Program-made: the position numbers and the translations under genes
In this document: positions 1-8,468 of the stretch, one piece after another
How positions within the stretch are numbered: the first letter of the stretch is position 1
Layout of the letters: every line of letters starts with the position of its first letter
Assembly (NCBI RefSeq): GCF_001905665.1
Contig: NZ_LIVX01000001.1
Coordinates: 1 to 64,000, forward strand
Source: Streptomyces sp. CB02261
GTDB lineage: Bacteria > Actinomycetota > Actinomycetes > Streptomycetales > Streptomycetaceae
Direction: 5' to 3'
DNA: 64,000 nucleotides
Notes under the pieces: generated by a model
Databases searched by the model: none
Seen by the model: the letters and a program-made list of their open reading frames with translations, nothing else
What the model was told of the DNA's origin: nothing

Positions 1-180
1 CTTTGTACTCACCCTCTCGGGTTTTCCTCCGGGCTTCCCTTCGGTATTTCGTGTTTCCAACCTTACCAGATCGTTTTCCGTTCCGTTTCCGGTTCGGAGT
101 TCGCATCCGGTGGCCTGTTGGCTGCCTTTCGCCTCTCGGCGCGTTCACTACTTTAGCTGATTCATTCGGCGACTCATAAT
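1..180 (-). promoter_or_regulatory. rRNA operon leader (pre-16S), 16S gene off left edge
   Basis: Read on the minus strand, positions 1-70 match the conserved streptomycete pre-16S leader, with the segments GGTAAGGTTGGAAACACGAA, CCGAAGGGAAGCCCGGAGG and CCGAGAGGGTGAGTACAAAG running toward the left edge. In known rrn operons this leader directly precedes the 16S rRNA gene, which should therefore begin a short way left of position 1 on the minus strand. A -10-like TAAAGT lies at 155-150 and a TTGACT at 188-183 on the minus strand, but their 27-bp spacing means they are not one promoter, so no start site is assigned. Identity rests on leader recognition from memory. Confidence 0.8.
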
Positions 181-233
181 TGAGTCAATCGAATTCGAAT
201 TCCGGCATGCCGGAACAGACCCCAGTTGGGGTC
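171..233. promoter_or_regulatory. Cluster of three palindromes upstream of the rRNA leader
   Basis: Three dyads lie side by side. GACTCA-N4-TGAGTC spans 171-186. TTCCGGCATGCCGGAA, a perfect 16-bp palindrome, spans 200-215, with GAATTCGAATTC just before it. GACCCCA-GT-TGGGGTC spans 218-233. They sit between the 3' end of the glycosylase gene and the rRNA leader, so they may be operators of the rRNA promoter region, or the last may end transcription. No known binding protein is assigned. Confidence 0.45.
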
Positions 234-306
234 ATCATGTTCAGTAGTGGATGGCCGCTGCGGGGTGCTTGAACAAGCAGGCCCGTAACCAGCTGCTCGG
301 GCTACG

Positions 307-969
307 TTAGGCGCTCGGTGTGCCGGAGTCAAGTCTCCGCCTCCGGGGGGTGTGGGCCCGGTACGGGCTGACCGTCGGGTCCTCGTCGATCCAGAAGCGC
401 CAGGGGTGCGGGGCGCCGTCGCCGCCGACGCCGGTGCGGGGGCCGGTGCGGATACGGTCCGGGTCGGGTGGGGTGCCGGTGAGCAGGGTCAGCGGGGCGT
501 CCGGGCCGTCGCACGTGTCCGTGCCGTTCAGGGAGAGGGCGACGTCGAGGGCCGTGGCCAGGCGCGCCGGGCCCTTGGCCAGCTCGCGGTCGTAGCGGGC
601 CGAGCGCCGGCGGGCGCGGGCGTGGTCCGCGCCGTGGAGGAACTCGCCCGCGCGCAGGAGGACCCCGCTCGCCTCGCCCTCCGGGCCGCACACCAGGTTC
701 AGGCAGTGCCACATGCCGTACGTGAAGTAGACGTACGCGTGTCCGGGTGGGCCGAACATGACGGCGTTGCGTGCCGTGCGGCCCCGGAAGGCGTGCGAGC
801 CGGGGTCGATGGCGCCGGCGTACGCCTCCACCTCCGTGAGGCGCACTTCCATCCGGCCCTCGTCGGAGTTGCGGACGAGGGTGCGGCCGAGGAGATCGGG
901 GGCCACCTCCAGGACCGGGCGGTCGAAGAACGTCCGCGGGAGCGGCGTACGGTCGGGACTCTCGCTCAT
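307..969 (-). CDS. DNA-3-methyladenine glycosylase (AAG/MPG family)
   Basis: A base-excision repair enzyme that removes alkylated purines by cutting the N-glycosidic bond. The 220-residue product has the family core TEVEAY (residues 45-50), in which E48 corresponds to the catalytic glutamate and Y50 to a base-stacking tyrosine of human AAG, and YFTYGM around residue 84, which supplies the intercalating tyrosine. Length is normal for bacterial members. The last 60 residues are Pro/Arg-rich and variable. The gene ends (TAA) just before the rRNA promoter region, so it and the rRNA operon are transcribed in the same direction. Divergent from spo0M. Confidence 0.93.
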   Translation of the reverse strand: MSESPDRTPLPRTFFDRPVLEVAPDLLGRTLVRNSDEGRMEVRLTEVEAYAGAIDPGSHAFRGRTARNAVMFGPPGHAYVYFTYGMWHCLNLVCGPEGEASGVLLRAGEFLHGADHARARRRSARYDRELAKGPARLATALDVALSLNGTDTCDGPDAPLTLLTGTPPDPDRIRTGPRTGVGGDGAPHPWRFWIDEDPTVSPYRAHTPRRRRLDSGTPSA

Positions 970-1056
970 GGCGTCCGAGCGTAATGGGGTCCGCCGGGGA
1001 ACCGGCTACGGTCGTCGCGCGTATGTAGGGGTCAGTACCGAGAAGGAGAGACATTC

Positions 1057-1839
1057 ATGGGATTCAAGAAGCTGCTCGCGAGCCTGGGTGCCGGTGGGGC
1101 CAGCGTGGAGACGGTGCTCGTCGAGGCGAACGTGGTTCCGGGCGGCGTCGTCCAGGGCGAGGTGCGGATCCAGGGCGGCAGTGTCGACCAGCAGATCGAA
1201 GGGCTCTCCGTCGGGCTGCAGGCGCGGGTCGAGGTGGAGGGCGGCGACCAGGAGCACAAGCAGGACGTCGAGTTCGCCAAGGTCCGTCTGGGCGGTGCCT
1301 TCGAGGTGAAGGCCGGCGCGGTGCACGTGGTGCCGTTCGGTCTGGAGATCCCGTGGGAGACGCCGGTGACCTCCGTCGCCGGGCAGCAGCTGCGCGGTAT
1401 GAACATCGGTGTGACGACCGAACTGGAGATCGCCCGCGCGGTGGACTCCGGTGACCTGGACCCGATCAACGTGCACCCGCTGCCGGCGCAGCAGGCGATC
1501 CTGGACGCCTTCCTCCAGCTGGGCTTCCGTTTCAAGAGCGCGGACATGGAGCGCGGGCACATCCGGGGGACGCGGCAGAAGCTGCCGTTCTACCAGGAGA
1601 TCGAGTTCTTCGCGCCGCAGCAGTACCGGGGGCTGAACCAGGTCGAGGTCAGCTTCGTCGCGGACGAGGCCGAGATGGACGTCGTCCTGGAGATGGACAA
1701 GAAGCCGGGTCTGTTCGGTGAGGGCAGCGACTCCTTCCGCGCGTTCAAGGTGGGTCTGCACGACTTCCACACGACCGACTGGGCGGCTTACCTGAACCAG
1801 TGGCTCGCCGAGGTCGGCGGCCGCCGCAACTGGCTCTAG
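1057..1839 (+). CDS. spo0M: Spo0M (SpoOM) family sporulation-control protein
   Basis: A 260-residue arrestin-fold protein of the Spo0M family. In Bacillus Spo0M affects sporulation stage 0, and its actinobacterial role is unproven. The N-terminal segment (GFKKLLASLGAGGASVET) and the beta-rich body with WETPVTS and the C-terminal DSFRAFKVGLHDF motif are typical. There is no signal peptide or membrane segment, so it is cytosolic. The start ATG has a GGAGAG ribosome site 7 nt upstream. It stands alone, with the PEBP gene 53 bp downstream, perhaps on one transcript. Confidence 0.9.
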   Translation: MGFKKLLASLGAGGASVETVLVEANVVPGGVVQGEVRIQGGSVDQQIEGLSVGLQARVEVEGGDQEHKQDVEFAKVRLGGAFEVKAGAVHVVPFGLEIPWETPVTSVAGQQLRGMNIGVTTELEIARAVDSGDLDPINVHPLPAQQAILDAFLQLGFRFKSADMERGHIRGTRQKLPFYQEIEFFAPQQYRGLNQVEVSFVADEAEMDVVLEMDKKPGLFGEGSDSFRAFKVGLHDFHTTDWAAYLNQWLAEVGGRRNWL

Positions 1840-1892
1840 GCTCGGCCCCGTAAGGCTGCTGAGGCAGTACGGGCGATACGGAGGTTTTCGAC

Positions 1893-2432
1893 GTGTCCGA
1901 AGGCAAGAGGGCGCCGCTCCCCCACGACTTCCATCCGCCGGTGGCGGCGTTCACGGTGGTGAGCGACGACATCGTGCCGGGTGGGGTCCTGAAGGACGCT
2001 CAGGTGTACGCGGAGGGGAACACCTCGCCGCAGCTGCGCTGGGAGGGGTTCCCGGCGGAGACGAAGAGCTTCGCCGTCACCTGCTTCGACCCTGACGCCC
2101 CGACGGGCAGCGGGTTCTGGCACTGGGTGCTGTTCGACATCCCGGTGTCGGTGACGGAGCTGCCCGTGGGTGCCGGGTCGGGGGCCTTCGAGGGTCTTCC
2201 GGCCGGGGCCGTGCACGCGCGGAACGACTACGGCGCCAAGGAGTTCGGTGGTGCGGCTCCCCCGGAGGGGGATCCGGCGCATCGGTACGTCTTCACGGTG
2301 TACGCGGTCGACAGCGAGAAGCTCGGTCCGGACGCGGACGCCTCACCGGCGGCCGTCGGGTTCAACCTGCGGTTCCACACGCTGGGGCGTGCCCAGCTGG
2401 TCGCCGAGTACGCGGCTCCGGCGGCGGTCTGA
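1893..2432 (+). CDS. YbhB/YbcL family Raf-kinase-inhibitor-like protein (PEBP)
   Basis: A 179-residue phosphatidylethanolamine-binding-protein fold. The ligand-site motifs are visible: [16 protein letters not shown] (about residues 68-83) and, near residues 125-140, [15 protein letters not shown]. Bacterial members are cytosolic or periplasmic with unknown ligand; this one has no signal peptide. The GTG start is fixed by GAGG nine nt upstream and gives [10 protein letters not shown]. It follows spo0M by 53 bp on the same strand. Confidence 0.9.
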   Translation: MSEGKRAPLPHDFHPPVAAFTVVSDDIVPGGVLKDAQVYAEGNTSPQLRWEGFPAETKSFAVTCFDPDAPTGSGFWHWVLFDIPVSVTELPVGAGSGAFEGLPAGAVHARNDYGAKEFGGAAPPEGDPAHRYVFTVYAVDSEKLGPDADASPAAVGFNLRFHTLGRAQLVAEYAAPAAV

Positions 2433-2596
2433 TCGTTCGTTTGTTGTTTGCCCGCTTCTGGTCTTGGAGAGATCAGAAGCGGGCATCTTTTGTTGCGCGG
2501 GAAATTGCGTTGTCCGACCCCGGCCGGCCCGGCCATCGTTGATCCAGGCCCCACAGCCCCGTCCGGGGTTGGGCCTGCACACGGGAGGTGGGCACA

Positions 2597-3103
2597 ATGC
2601 GGGACACACTGGTACTCAACGCGAGCTTCGAGCCGCTGTCGACGGTCACTCTGAACCGTGCGGTGGTTCTTGTCCTGCAGGCGAAGGCCGTCGTCGAGCA
2701 CGCCCATCCCGATCTGCGGGTGCGCGGTGCCGAGGTGGACCTTCCCGTGCCGCGGGTGATCAGGCTCTGCCGTTACGTACGGGTGCCCTTCCGAAGACAG
2801 GCGCCGTGGTCGAGACGGGGGGTGCTGGTCCGGGACCAGCACCGGTGCGCGTACTGCGGGCGGCGGGCCACGACCGTCGATCACGTGGTGCCGCGTGCGC
2901 AGGGTGGTGGGGACAGCTGGCTGAACACGGTCGCCTCCTGCGCCGAGGACAACCACCGCAAGGCCGACCGGACTCCGGAGCAGGCGGGGATGCCGCTCCT
3001 GCACCAGCCGTTCGAGCCGACGCCGGCGGACGCGATGCTGCTCGCGATGCGGGCGAGCGAGCGGTCGGAGCTGCCGGAGTGGCTGGCCAAGGCGGCCGCG
3101 TAA
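2597..3103 (+). CDS. HNH endonuclease
   Basis: A 168-residue protein with a C-terminal HNH nuclease domain: a zinc pair C84/C87 (RCAYC), the D95-H96 catalytic pair (TVDHVVPR), N110, C115 and N119-H120. The N-terminal 75 residues (MRDTLVLNASFEPLS) are the conserved extension of a widespread actinobacterial and cyanobacterial family, usually chromosomal rather than phage-borne. Natural substrate is not known. I place the start at ATG 2597, 6 nt after GGAGGTG, not at the in-frame GTG nine bases earlier that lies inside this ribosome site. Convergent with the TauE gene across a strong hairpin. Confidence 0.9.
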   Translation: MRDTLVLNASFEPLSTVTLNRAVVLVLQAKAVVEHAHPDLRVRGAEVDLPVPRVIRLCRYVRVPFRRQAPWSRRGVLVRDQHRCAYCGRRATTVDHVVPRAQGGGDSWLNTVASCAEDNHRKADRTPEQAGMPLLHQPFEPTPADAMLLAMRASERSELPEWLAKAAA

Positions 3104-3121
3104 CCCCGTTCCGTACACGGT

Positions 3122-3155
3122 GGGCCCGTCTCTCCCCATGGGGAGGGGCGGGCCC
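3122..3155. terminator. Bidirectional terminator hairpin
   Basis: A 16-bp stem (GGGCCCGTCTCTCCCC with its complement, two G-U pairs) lies between two convergent genes, 18 bp after the HNH stop and 30 bp from the TauE stop. No U-tract, as is usual in Streptomyces. Confidence 0.8.
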
Positions 3156-3184
3156 TCGCGGTCGTGCCGGCGGCCGCGTACCGG

Positions 3185-3958
3185 CTACTTGAGCGTCAGC
3201 TGAAGGATCGCGACGACGCCGACCGCGATGATCACTCCACGCAGGACCGTGGGCGACAGCCTGCGGCCGACCTTGGCGCCGATCTGGCCGCCGATGGTGG
3301 AGCCGACGGCGATGAGCAGGACGGCCGTCCAGTCGAACTCGGCGACGAAGAGGAAGAAGACCGCGGCGACGCCGTTGACGAGGGCGCCGAGGATGTTCTT
3401 GACGGCGTTGATCCGCTGCAGGGTGTCATGGAGCAGCAGGCCCATGAGGGAGAGGTAGAGCACTCCCTGGGCGGCGCCGAAGTAGCCGCCGTACATGCTG
3501 GCCAGGCAGAGGCCGACGAGGAGGGCGGGGCCGCCGTCGGGGTGGGCCTCGGTGCCGGTCTGTTCGCGGCGGCGCTGGACGGCGGCGGCGATGCGGGGCT
3601 GGAGGATGACCAGGATCAGCGCGAGGCCGATGAGGACGGGGACGATCGCGTCGAAGGCCTCGGACGGCAGGGCCAGGAGCAGGATCGCGCCGATGAGGCC
3701 GCCGACGAGGGCGGCGCCGCCGAGGCGGAGGACGCGGGCTTTCTGACCCTTGAGTTCGCGCCGGTATCCGATGGCTCCGCTGATGGAACCGGGGACGAGC
3801 CCGAGGGCGTTGGAGACGTTCGCGGTGATCGGGGGGAGTCCGGTCGCGAGCAGGACCGGGAACGTGATCAGCGTTCCCGATCCGACGATGGTGTTGATGG
3901 TGCCGGCGCCGATGCCGGCGGCGAAGACTGCCAGTGCTTCCCAGATGGACAACGCCAT
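3185..3958 (-). CDS. TauE/SafE family sulfite exporter-like membrane protein
   Basis: A 257-residue integral membrane protein with about eight hydrophobic segments in two repeats, each carrying the family motif: residues 15-30 (GIGAGTINTIVGSGTL) and about 150-165 (LVGLCLASMYGGYFGA, followed by GAAQG). TauE/SafE members export sulfite, sulfoacetate or other organic anions; the substrate here cannot be told. The gene is alone, with no sulfur-metabolism neighbours. Confidence 0.88.
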   Translation of the reverse strand: MALSIWEALAVFAAGIGAGTINTIVGSGTLITFPVLLATGLPPITANVSNALGLVPGSISGAIGYRRELKGQKARVLRLGGAALVGGLIGAILLLALPSEAFDAIVPVLIGLALILVILQPRIAAAVQRRREQTGTEAHPDGGPALLVGLCLASMYGGYFGAAQGVLYLSLMGLLLHDTLQRINAVKNILGALVNGVAAVFFLFVAEFDWTAVLLIAVGSTIGGQIGAKVGRRLSPTVLRGVIIAVGVVAILQLTLK

Positions 3959-4050
3959 CTCCTTACATGGTCAGTGAGTCGCCTCCCCGCCCTGGGGTCG
4001 CCAGGGTCGAGGGGCTCGCACCGATCATGCACGAGGACTACGTGTACGTG

Positions 4051-4995
4051 TCAGTCAACCGTGGGTTCTTCTCGCCGGTGGGGCACGCCGCCGCCGTCCT
4101 TGGTGTTGAAGCCGGGGGTGCCGCCGCCGATGTTGCCGAAGGCGCCGGAGAGGCCCTTGAGGGCGTCGCCGATCTCGCTCGGCACGATCCAGAGCTTGTT
4201 GGCGTCGCCCTCGGCGATCTTCGGGAGCATCTGGAGGTACTGGTACGAGAGGAGCTTCTGGTCGGGGTCGCCGGCGTGGATGGCCTCGAAGACCGTGCGG
4301 ACGGCCTGGGCCTCGCCCTCGGCCTTGAGGGCCGCGGCCTTGGCCTCGCCCTCGGCGCGGAGGATCGCCGACTGCTTCTCGCCCTCGGCGGTGAGGATCG
4401 CGGACTGGCGGGTGCCCTCGGCGGTGAGGATCGCGGCGCGCTTGTCGCGCTCGGCGCGCATCTGCTTCTCCATCGAGTCCTGGATGGAGGTCGGCGGCTC
4501 GATCGCCTTGAGCTCGACGCGGTTGACGCGGATGCCCCACTTGCCGGTGGCCTCGTCGAGGACGCCGCGCAGGGCCGCGTTGATCTCCTCCCGGGAGGTC
4601 AGGGTCCGCTCCAGGTCCATGCCGCCGATGATGTTGCGCAGGGTGGTGACGGTGAGCTGCTCGATCGCCTGGATGTAGCTGGCGACCTCGTAGGTCGCGG
4701 CGCGGGCGTCGGTCACCTGGTAGTAGATGACGGTGTCGATGTTGACGACGAGGTTGTCCTGGGTGATCACCGGCTGCGGCGGGAACGGGACGACCTGCTC
4801 ACGGAGGTCGATCCGGTTGCGGATCGAGTCGATGAACGGGACGACGATGTTCAGTCCCGCGTTGAGCGTGCGGGTGTAGCGGCCGAAGCGCTCCACGATC
4901 GCCGCGCTCGCCTGCGGGATGACCTGGATCGTCTTGATCAGGGCGATGAAGACGAGCACCACCAGAATGATCAGGACGATGATGACTGCTGACAT
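4051..4995 (-). CDS. SPFH/stomatin-like band-7 membrane protein
   Basis: A 314-residue SPFH protein: one N-terminal membrane helix (residues 3-22), a band-7 domain beginning IPQASAAIVERFGRY, then a long alanine/glutamate coiled coil with repeated TAEGxxQSAI and RAEGEAKA units, and a glycine-rich tail. Such proteins form membrane rings and act with NfeD partners and FtsH-type proteases. The ATG start at 4995 has a GGGGGAA ribosome site; an upstream ATG in frame lacks one. The partner NfeD gene is 95 bp upstream on the same strand, so the two probably form one transcript. Confidence 0.92.
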   Translation of the reverse strand: MSAVIIVLIILVVLVFIALIKTIQVIPQASAAIVERFGRYTRTLNAGLNIVVPFIDSIRNRIDLREQVVPFPPQPVITQDNLVVNIDTVIYYQVTDARAATYEVASYIQAIEQLTVTTLRNIIGGMDLERTLTSREEINAALRGVLDEATGKWGIRVNRVELKAIEPPTSIQDSMEKQMRAERDKRAAILTAEGTRQSAILTAEGEKQSAILRAEGEAKAAALKAEGEAQAVRTVFEAIHAGDPDQKLLSYQYLQMLPKIAEGDANKLWIVPSEIGDALKGLSGAFGNIGGGTPGFNTKDGGGVPHRREEPTVD

Positions 4996-5089
4996 CGTGT
5001 TCCCCCGAGCCCTTCGCTGCCGGTTGACGGCCGGTTGGCCTTGCATGATCGAGTTTCGCAGATGACGGAACGTCATGGGCGAGGTTCGG

Positions 5090-5521
5090 TCACATGACGA
5101 CGGCGGTCGCTCCCTCGATCTCGACGACGTCGACCTGGTCGCCCGGTTCGAAGGTCTGTCCGGTGTCGAGCGCGCGGGCCGACCAGATCTCGCCCGCGAG
5201 CTTGATCCTGCCTCCGCCGGAGGCGTCGACCCGTTCCAGCACGACGGCCTGACGACCCCTCAGGGCGTCGACGCCGCTGGCCAGTCCGGGTCCGCCGTGT
5301 CGGTGGCGGGCCGCGATCGGGCGTACCACCGCGACGAGCGCCACGGAGACGACGACGAAGACGAGCACCTGGGGGACGACGGTGAAGCCGAGGGCGGCGG
5401 TCACCGCCCCGGCGACCGCTCCGACGGAGAACATGCCGAACTCCGGCATCGCGGTCAGGACCAGCGGAATGCCGAGCCCCACCGCGCCGATCAACCACCA
5501 GACCCACGCGTCGATGTCCAC
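5090..5521 (-). CDS. NfeD-like membrane protein
   Basis: A short-form NfeD of 143 residues. Three or so transmembrane helices fill residues 7-75 (WWLIGAVGLGIPLVL, then a paired helix block), and a C-terminal OB-fold domain occupies about residues 85-143 (GRQAVVLERV to VVEIEG). The OB domain is thought to contact the SPFH partner, whose gene follows directly. GTG start; the N-terminus MDIDAWVWW has no signal peptidase site. Confidence 0.88.
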   Translation of the reverse strand: MDIDAWVWWLIGAVGLGIPLVLTAMPEFGMFSVGAVAGAVTAALGFTVVPQVLVFVVVSVALVAVVRPIAARHRHGGPGLASGVDALRGRQAVVLERVDASGGGRIKLAGEIWSARALDTGQTFEPGDQVDVVEIEGATAVVM

Positions 5522-5597
5522 GGGGTCATGGTAGGGCGGGTGGGGTCCTCGGGGACAGGGCGCGGGCGGCTGTGCGGGACGCCGGCGCTCCGGCCGG

Positions 5598-6395
5598 TCA
5601 CTTCAGGGGCAGGCCGTGGGCGGTCCAGCGGTCGGCGACGCGCTCGACGACGAGCGGCAGGCCGAAGCAGAGCGAGAGGTTGCGGGAGGTGAGCTCCATC
5701 TCGATGGGACCCGCGGCGAGGACCTTGCCCTGACGGATCATCAGGACGTGGGTGAAGCCGGGCGCGATCTCCTCGACGTGGTGGGTGACCATGATCATGG
5801 AGGGGGCGTACGGGTCGCGGGCGAGCCGGCCGAGGCGGCGGACCAGGTCCTCGCGGCCGCCGAGGTCGAGGCCTGCGGCGGGCTCGTCGAGGAGGAGGAG
5901 CTCGGGGTCGGTCATCATGGCGCGGGCGATCAGGGTGCGCTTGCGCTCGCCCTCGGAGAGGGTGCCGAACTTCCGGTCCAGGTAGTCGTTCATCCCGAGC
6001 CGGTCGAGGAAGGCCTTGGCACGCTGCTCGTCGACCGGGTCGTAGTCCTCGTGCCAGGTGGCGGTCATGCCGTACGCGGCGGTGAGCACGGTCTGCAGAA
6101 CCGTCTGGCTCTTGGGGAGCTTCTCCGCCATCGCGATGCCGGCCATGCCGATGCGGGGCCGGAGCTCGAACACGTCGGTGCCGACGCCGCCGAGCTGCTC
6201 ACCCAGGATGTGGGTGGTGCCCTTGGTGGGGAAGAGGTAGCTGGAGGCGATGTTCAGAAGGGTGGTCTTGCCGGCGCCGTTGGGTCCGAGGATCACCCAG
6301 CGCTCGCCCTCCTTGACCGACCAGGAGACCTCGTCCACCAGAGCCCGTCCGTCGCGGACCACGGATACGTCCACCAGCTCCAGTACATCGCTCAT
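5598..6395 (-). CDS. ABC transporter ATP-binding protein
   Basis: A 265-residue stand-alone ABC ATPase. Walker A GPNGAGKTT is at residues 37-45, a variant signature LSEGERKR near 145-152 (E replaces the second G of LSGGQ), Walker B LLLLDEPAAGLD near 166-177, and the switch histidine in VTHHVEE. No permease or binding-protein gene is nearby, so its partner is encoded elsewhere or it is not a transporter. It resembles the small soluble ABC ATPases of the iron/molybdate-uptake branch, but the substrate is unknown. Confidence 0.85.
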   Translation of the reverse strand: MSDVLELVDVSVVRDGRALVDEVSWSVKEGERWVILGPNGAGKTTLLNIASSYLFPTKGTTHILGEQLGGVGTDVFELRPRIGMAGIAMAEKLPKSQTVLQTVLTAAYGMTATWHEDYDPVDEQRAKAFLDRLGMNDYLDRKFGTLSEGERKRTLIARAMMTDPELLLLDEPAAGLDLGGREDLVRRLGRLARDPYAPSMIMVTHHVEEIAPGFTHVLMIRQGKVLAAGPIEMELTSRNLSLCFGLPLVVERVADRWTAHGLPLK

Positions 6396-6530
6396 GAGCG
6401 CGTTGTCTCCCCTTGCGGTCGAGTCGTGTCGTCGCCTAGCGCCGATGGGCGCGGCGTCCAGGGGAAAACCTACGTTATCGACGGAGCGGGGCCGTCCCTA
6501 GGGCTTCCTTTGAGTCCCTAGTCTGGGGGG

Positions 6531-7322
6531 ATGCTTTCGGAACCACGCTCAGGACGCCTGGCGGCATGGGGCAACGCCCTGCTGGCCGGGGCGGTGTCGC
6601 CGGACGAGGCGGCGCTGGCCATTGTCGGGGAGGACGCGGTGCACCGCGTGGAGGGGCTGCCGGGTGAGGCGATGCCGGTGGGGCTGACACTGGCGCTCGG
6701 CCGGCTGCGGCGGCTCGGGGTGACCGGGTGGCGGGTGGCGCTGCCCGCGCCGGGGCATCCGCTGGGGCTGAGCGGGCCGCCGGACTTCAACGCACGCGCG
6801 TTGGAGGCGGAGGAGGCGGTGGTGGGCTTCGGCGCTCCGTACGGTCTCGTACCGGAGGTCTCCGAGGCGGGCCCGGTGGGTGACGTGCACGTGGAGGTGG
6901 TCTGGCGCTGTCTCGCGGTACGGGAGGCTCCGCCGGCGGACGTGCCGTCGCTGGGCGAGGCCGAGCGGGAGCTGGCGGAGGCCCTGCGGGACGCCACGGC
7001 GGTGCTGACCCGGCTCGACGTCGCGGCCTCGGGTCCGGTGGCGGACGCGGTGCGTGAGGCGTACCGGGCGCGGGCGGAGGTGGGCCGGGAGGTCCTGGCC
7101 CCCGGGTATCCGCCGCGGGCGGTCCGGGTCCTGGAGCTGGCGCAGCGGGTGGGGCTGCTCGTGGACCTGGCGTACGACCACGGTCACGGGGGCGCGGTGA
7201 GCGCCTCGGAGATGGCGGCGCGGGGGGAGGCGCTGCGGCCGGTGGAGCGGGTGGCGCGGCGGGCGCAGGTGGCGGCGTACAACGCGTATGTGGAGGAGAG
7301 GGAGCGCGAGCGGGGGTTCTGA
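6531..7322 (+). CDS. Conserved hypothetical protein
   Basis: A 263-residue soluble, acidic protein that I do not recognise by function. No signal peptide, membrane helix or catalytic motif stands out. The N-terminus (RLAAWGNALLAGAVSPDEAA) and the long helical C-terminus (residues 150-263, rich in Ala/Glu/Arg) look well ordered, suggesting a mostly helical fold. The start ATG follows a GGGGGG run. Upstream, GTCCCTAG occurs twice (6492 and 6514 regions). Likely an actinobacterial family protein; transcribed alone and convergent with chpE. Confidence 0.7.
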   Translation: MLSEPRSGRLAAWGNALLAGAVSPDEAALAIVGEDAVHRVEGLPGEAMPVGLTLALGRLRRLGVTGWRVALPAPGHPLGLSGPPDFNARALEAEEAVVGFGAPYGLVPEVSEAGPVGDVHVEVVWRCLAVREAPPADVPSLGEAERELAEALRDATAVLTRLDVAASGPVADAVREAYRARAEVGREVLAPGYPPRAVRVLELAQRVGLLVDLAYDHGHGGAVSASEMAARGEALRPVERVARRAQVAAYNAYVEERERERGF

Positions 7323-7381
7323 GCCGCTGCCGCGGGGCTCCGGGGTCGGTTTCCGGGGCGGACGTGCGGGGAGGAAAGGGG

Positions 7382-7412
7382 CCGGCCCCCGGGGGGATCG
7401 TCCGGGGGCCGG
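7382..7412. terminator. Bidirectional terminator hairpin
   Basis: A perfect 11-bp stem (CCGGCCCCCGG and complement, 9-nt loop) lies between the convergent hypothetical gene and chpE, within 60 bp of one stop and 16 bp of the other. Confidence 0.75.
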
Positions 7413-7427
7413 TGGTGCGGGGGCTGC

Positions 7428-7670
7428 TCAGAGGTTGGCGGCGTGGTTGCCGAAGGCCGGGTTGAGCAGGCCGATCACGTTGACCGTGTTACCGGAGACG
7501 TTCACGGGGACGTGGACCGGGACCTGCACCAGGTTGCCGGAGGCGACGCCCGGCGAGTGGAGGGCCTGGCCCGTGGCCTCGGCGCCGTGGGCGGAGGCGA
7601 CACCCGCGCCGGCGGCGACGATGCCCCCGGCGACCATGGTGAGGGCGGCGGCCTTCTTGAGGTTCTTCAC
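7428..7670 (-). CDS. chpE: Chaplin ChpE (short, secreted surface protein)
   Basis: A secreted short chaplin. Chaplins coat aerial hyphae and spores as amyloid-like fibres. Signal peptide residues 1-24 (MKNLKKAAALTMVAGG, cut after ASA), then one chaplin domain with SPGVASGNLVQVPVHVPVN and NVIGLLNPAFGN. The domain has no cysteine, which is the mark of ChpE rather than ChpF-H. Start: the perfect AGGAGG at 7685-7680 is 9 nt before GTG 7670; ATG 7679 touches that site and ATG 7691 precedes it, so GTG is preferred, giving 80 residues. Downstream of, and same strand as, no other chaplin. Confidence 0.92.
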   Translation of the reverse strand: MKNLKKAAALTMVAGGIVAAGAGVASAHGAEATGQALHSPGVASGNLVQVPVHVPVNVSGNTVNVIGLLNPAFGNHAANL

Positions 7671-7823
7671 TTGGTACATCCTCCTGGTCATCGCTGCGGC
7701 CGGTCAGCCGCAGCACGCCATGGAGAACGGCGTGCGCCCCGGCAGGTTGCGCCGAACGGGGGACATACACACGACGGTATGAAGGATTGAACGGTCGTGC
7801 GCCCGGCGCGCGCAGGGGGCGCG

Positions 7824-8468
7824 TCAGTCGGTGAGGCCGTGCCGGACCGCCCAGAGGGCCGCCTGGGTGCGGTCCGCGAGGTCGAGCTTCATGAGGATGT
7901 TCGAGACATGGGTCTTGACCGTCTTCTCGGAGAGGACGAGCGCGCGGGCGATCTCACGGTTGGACCGGCCGTCCGCGATCAGGCCGAGGACCTCGCGCTC
8001 CCGTTCCGTGAGCGTCGTGCCGCGCCCCGTGCCTCCCGGGGAGTCGTCCTGGGTCAGGAGCGCGCCCGCGACCTCGGGCTGGAGCAGGATGTGCCCCGCG
8101 TGGACGGAGCGGATCGCGCCGGCCAGCGCGTCGGGGTCGATGTCCTTGTAGACGTACCCGGAGGCGCCGGCGCGGAGGGCGGGGACCACCGTGCGCTGCT
8201 CGGTGAAGCTGGTGACGATCAGGACCCTGGCCGGGTTGGCGAGCTCGCGAAGCCGCTTCAGTGCCTCGATGCCGTCCGTACCGGGCATCTTCACGTCCAT
8301 GAGGACGACGTCGGGGCGGAGCTCCTCGGCCCTGGCGACGCCCTCGGCCCCGTCGGAGGCCTCCCCCACGACCTCTATGTCGTCCTGCACCTCCAGGAAG
8401 GTGCGCAGTCCTCGCCGGACGACCTGGTGGTCGTCGACCAGCAGGACGCGGATGCGCTTGTCAGCCAC
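7824..8468 (-). CDS. NarL/LuxR-family response regulator
   Basis: A 214-residue DNA-binding regulator: receiver domain residues 5-120 with acidic pocket D12-D13, phospho-acceptor D58 (LMDVKMPG), T86 and K108, then a LuxR-type HTH at about 145-210 ([21 protein letters not shown]). The GTG start at 8468 is 6 nt after GGAGG and lies inside the last codons of the kinase gene (GTGGCTGA overlap), so the two are translationally coupled. An ATG 18 bases upstream would lack this ribosome site. Target genes unknown; chpE lies 154 bp downstream. Confidence 0.93.
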   Translation of the reverse strand: MADKRIRVLLVDDHQVVRRGLRTFLEVQDDIEVVGEASDGAEGVARAEELRPDVVLMDVKMPGTDGIEALKRLRELANPARVLIVTSFTEQRTVVPALRAGASGYVYKDIDPDALAGAIRSVHAGHILLQPEVAGALLTQDDSPGGTGRGTTLTEREREVLGLIADGRSNREIARALVLSEKTVKTHVSNILMKLDLADRTQAALWAVRHGLTD

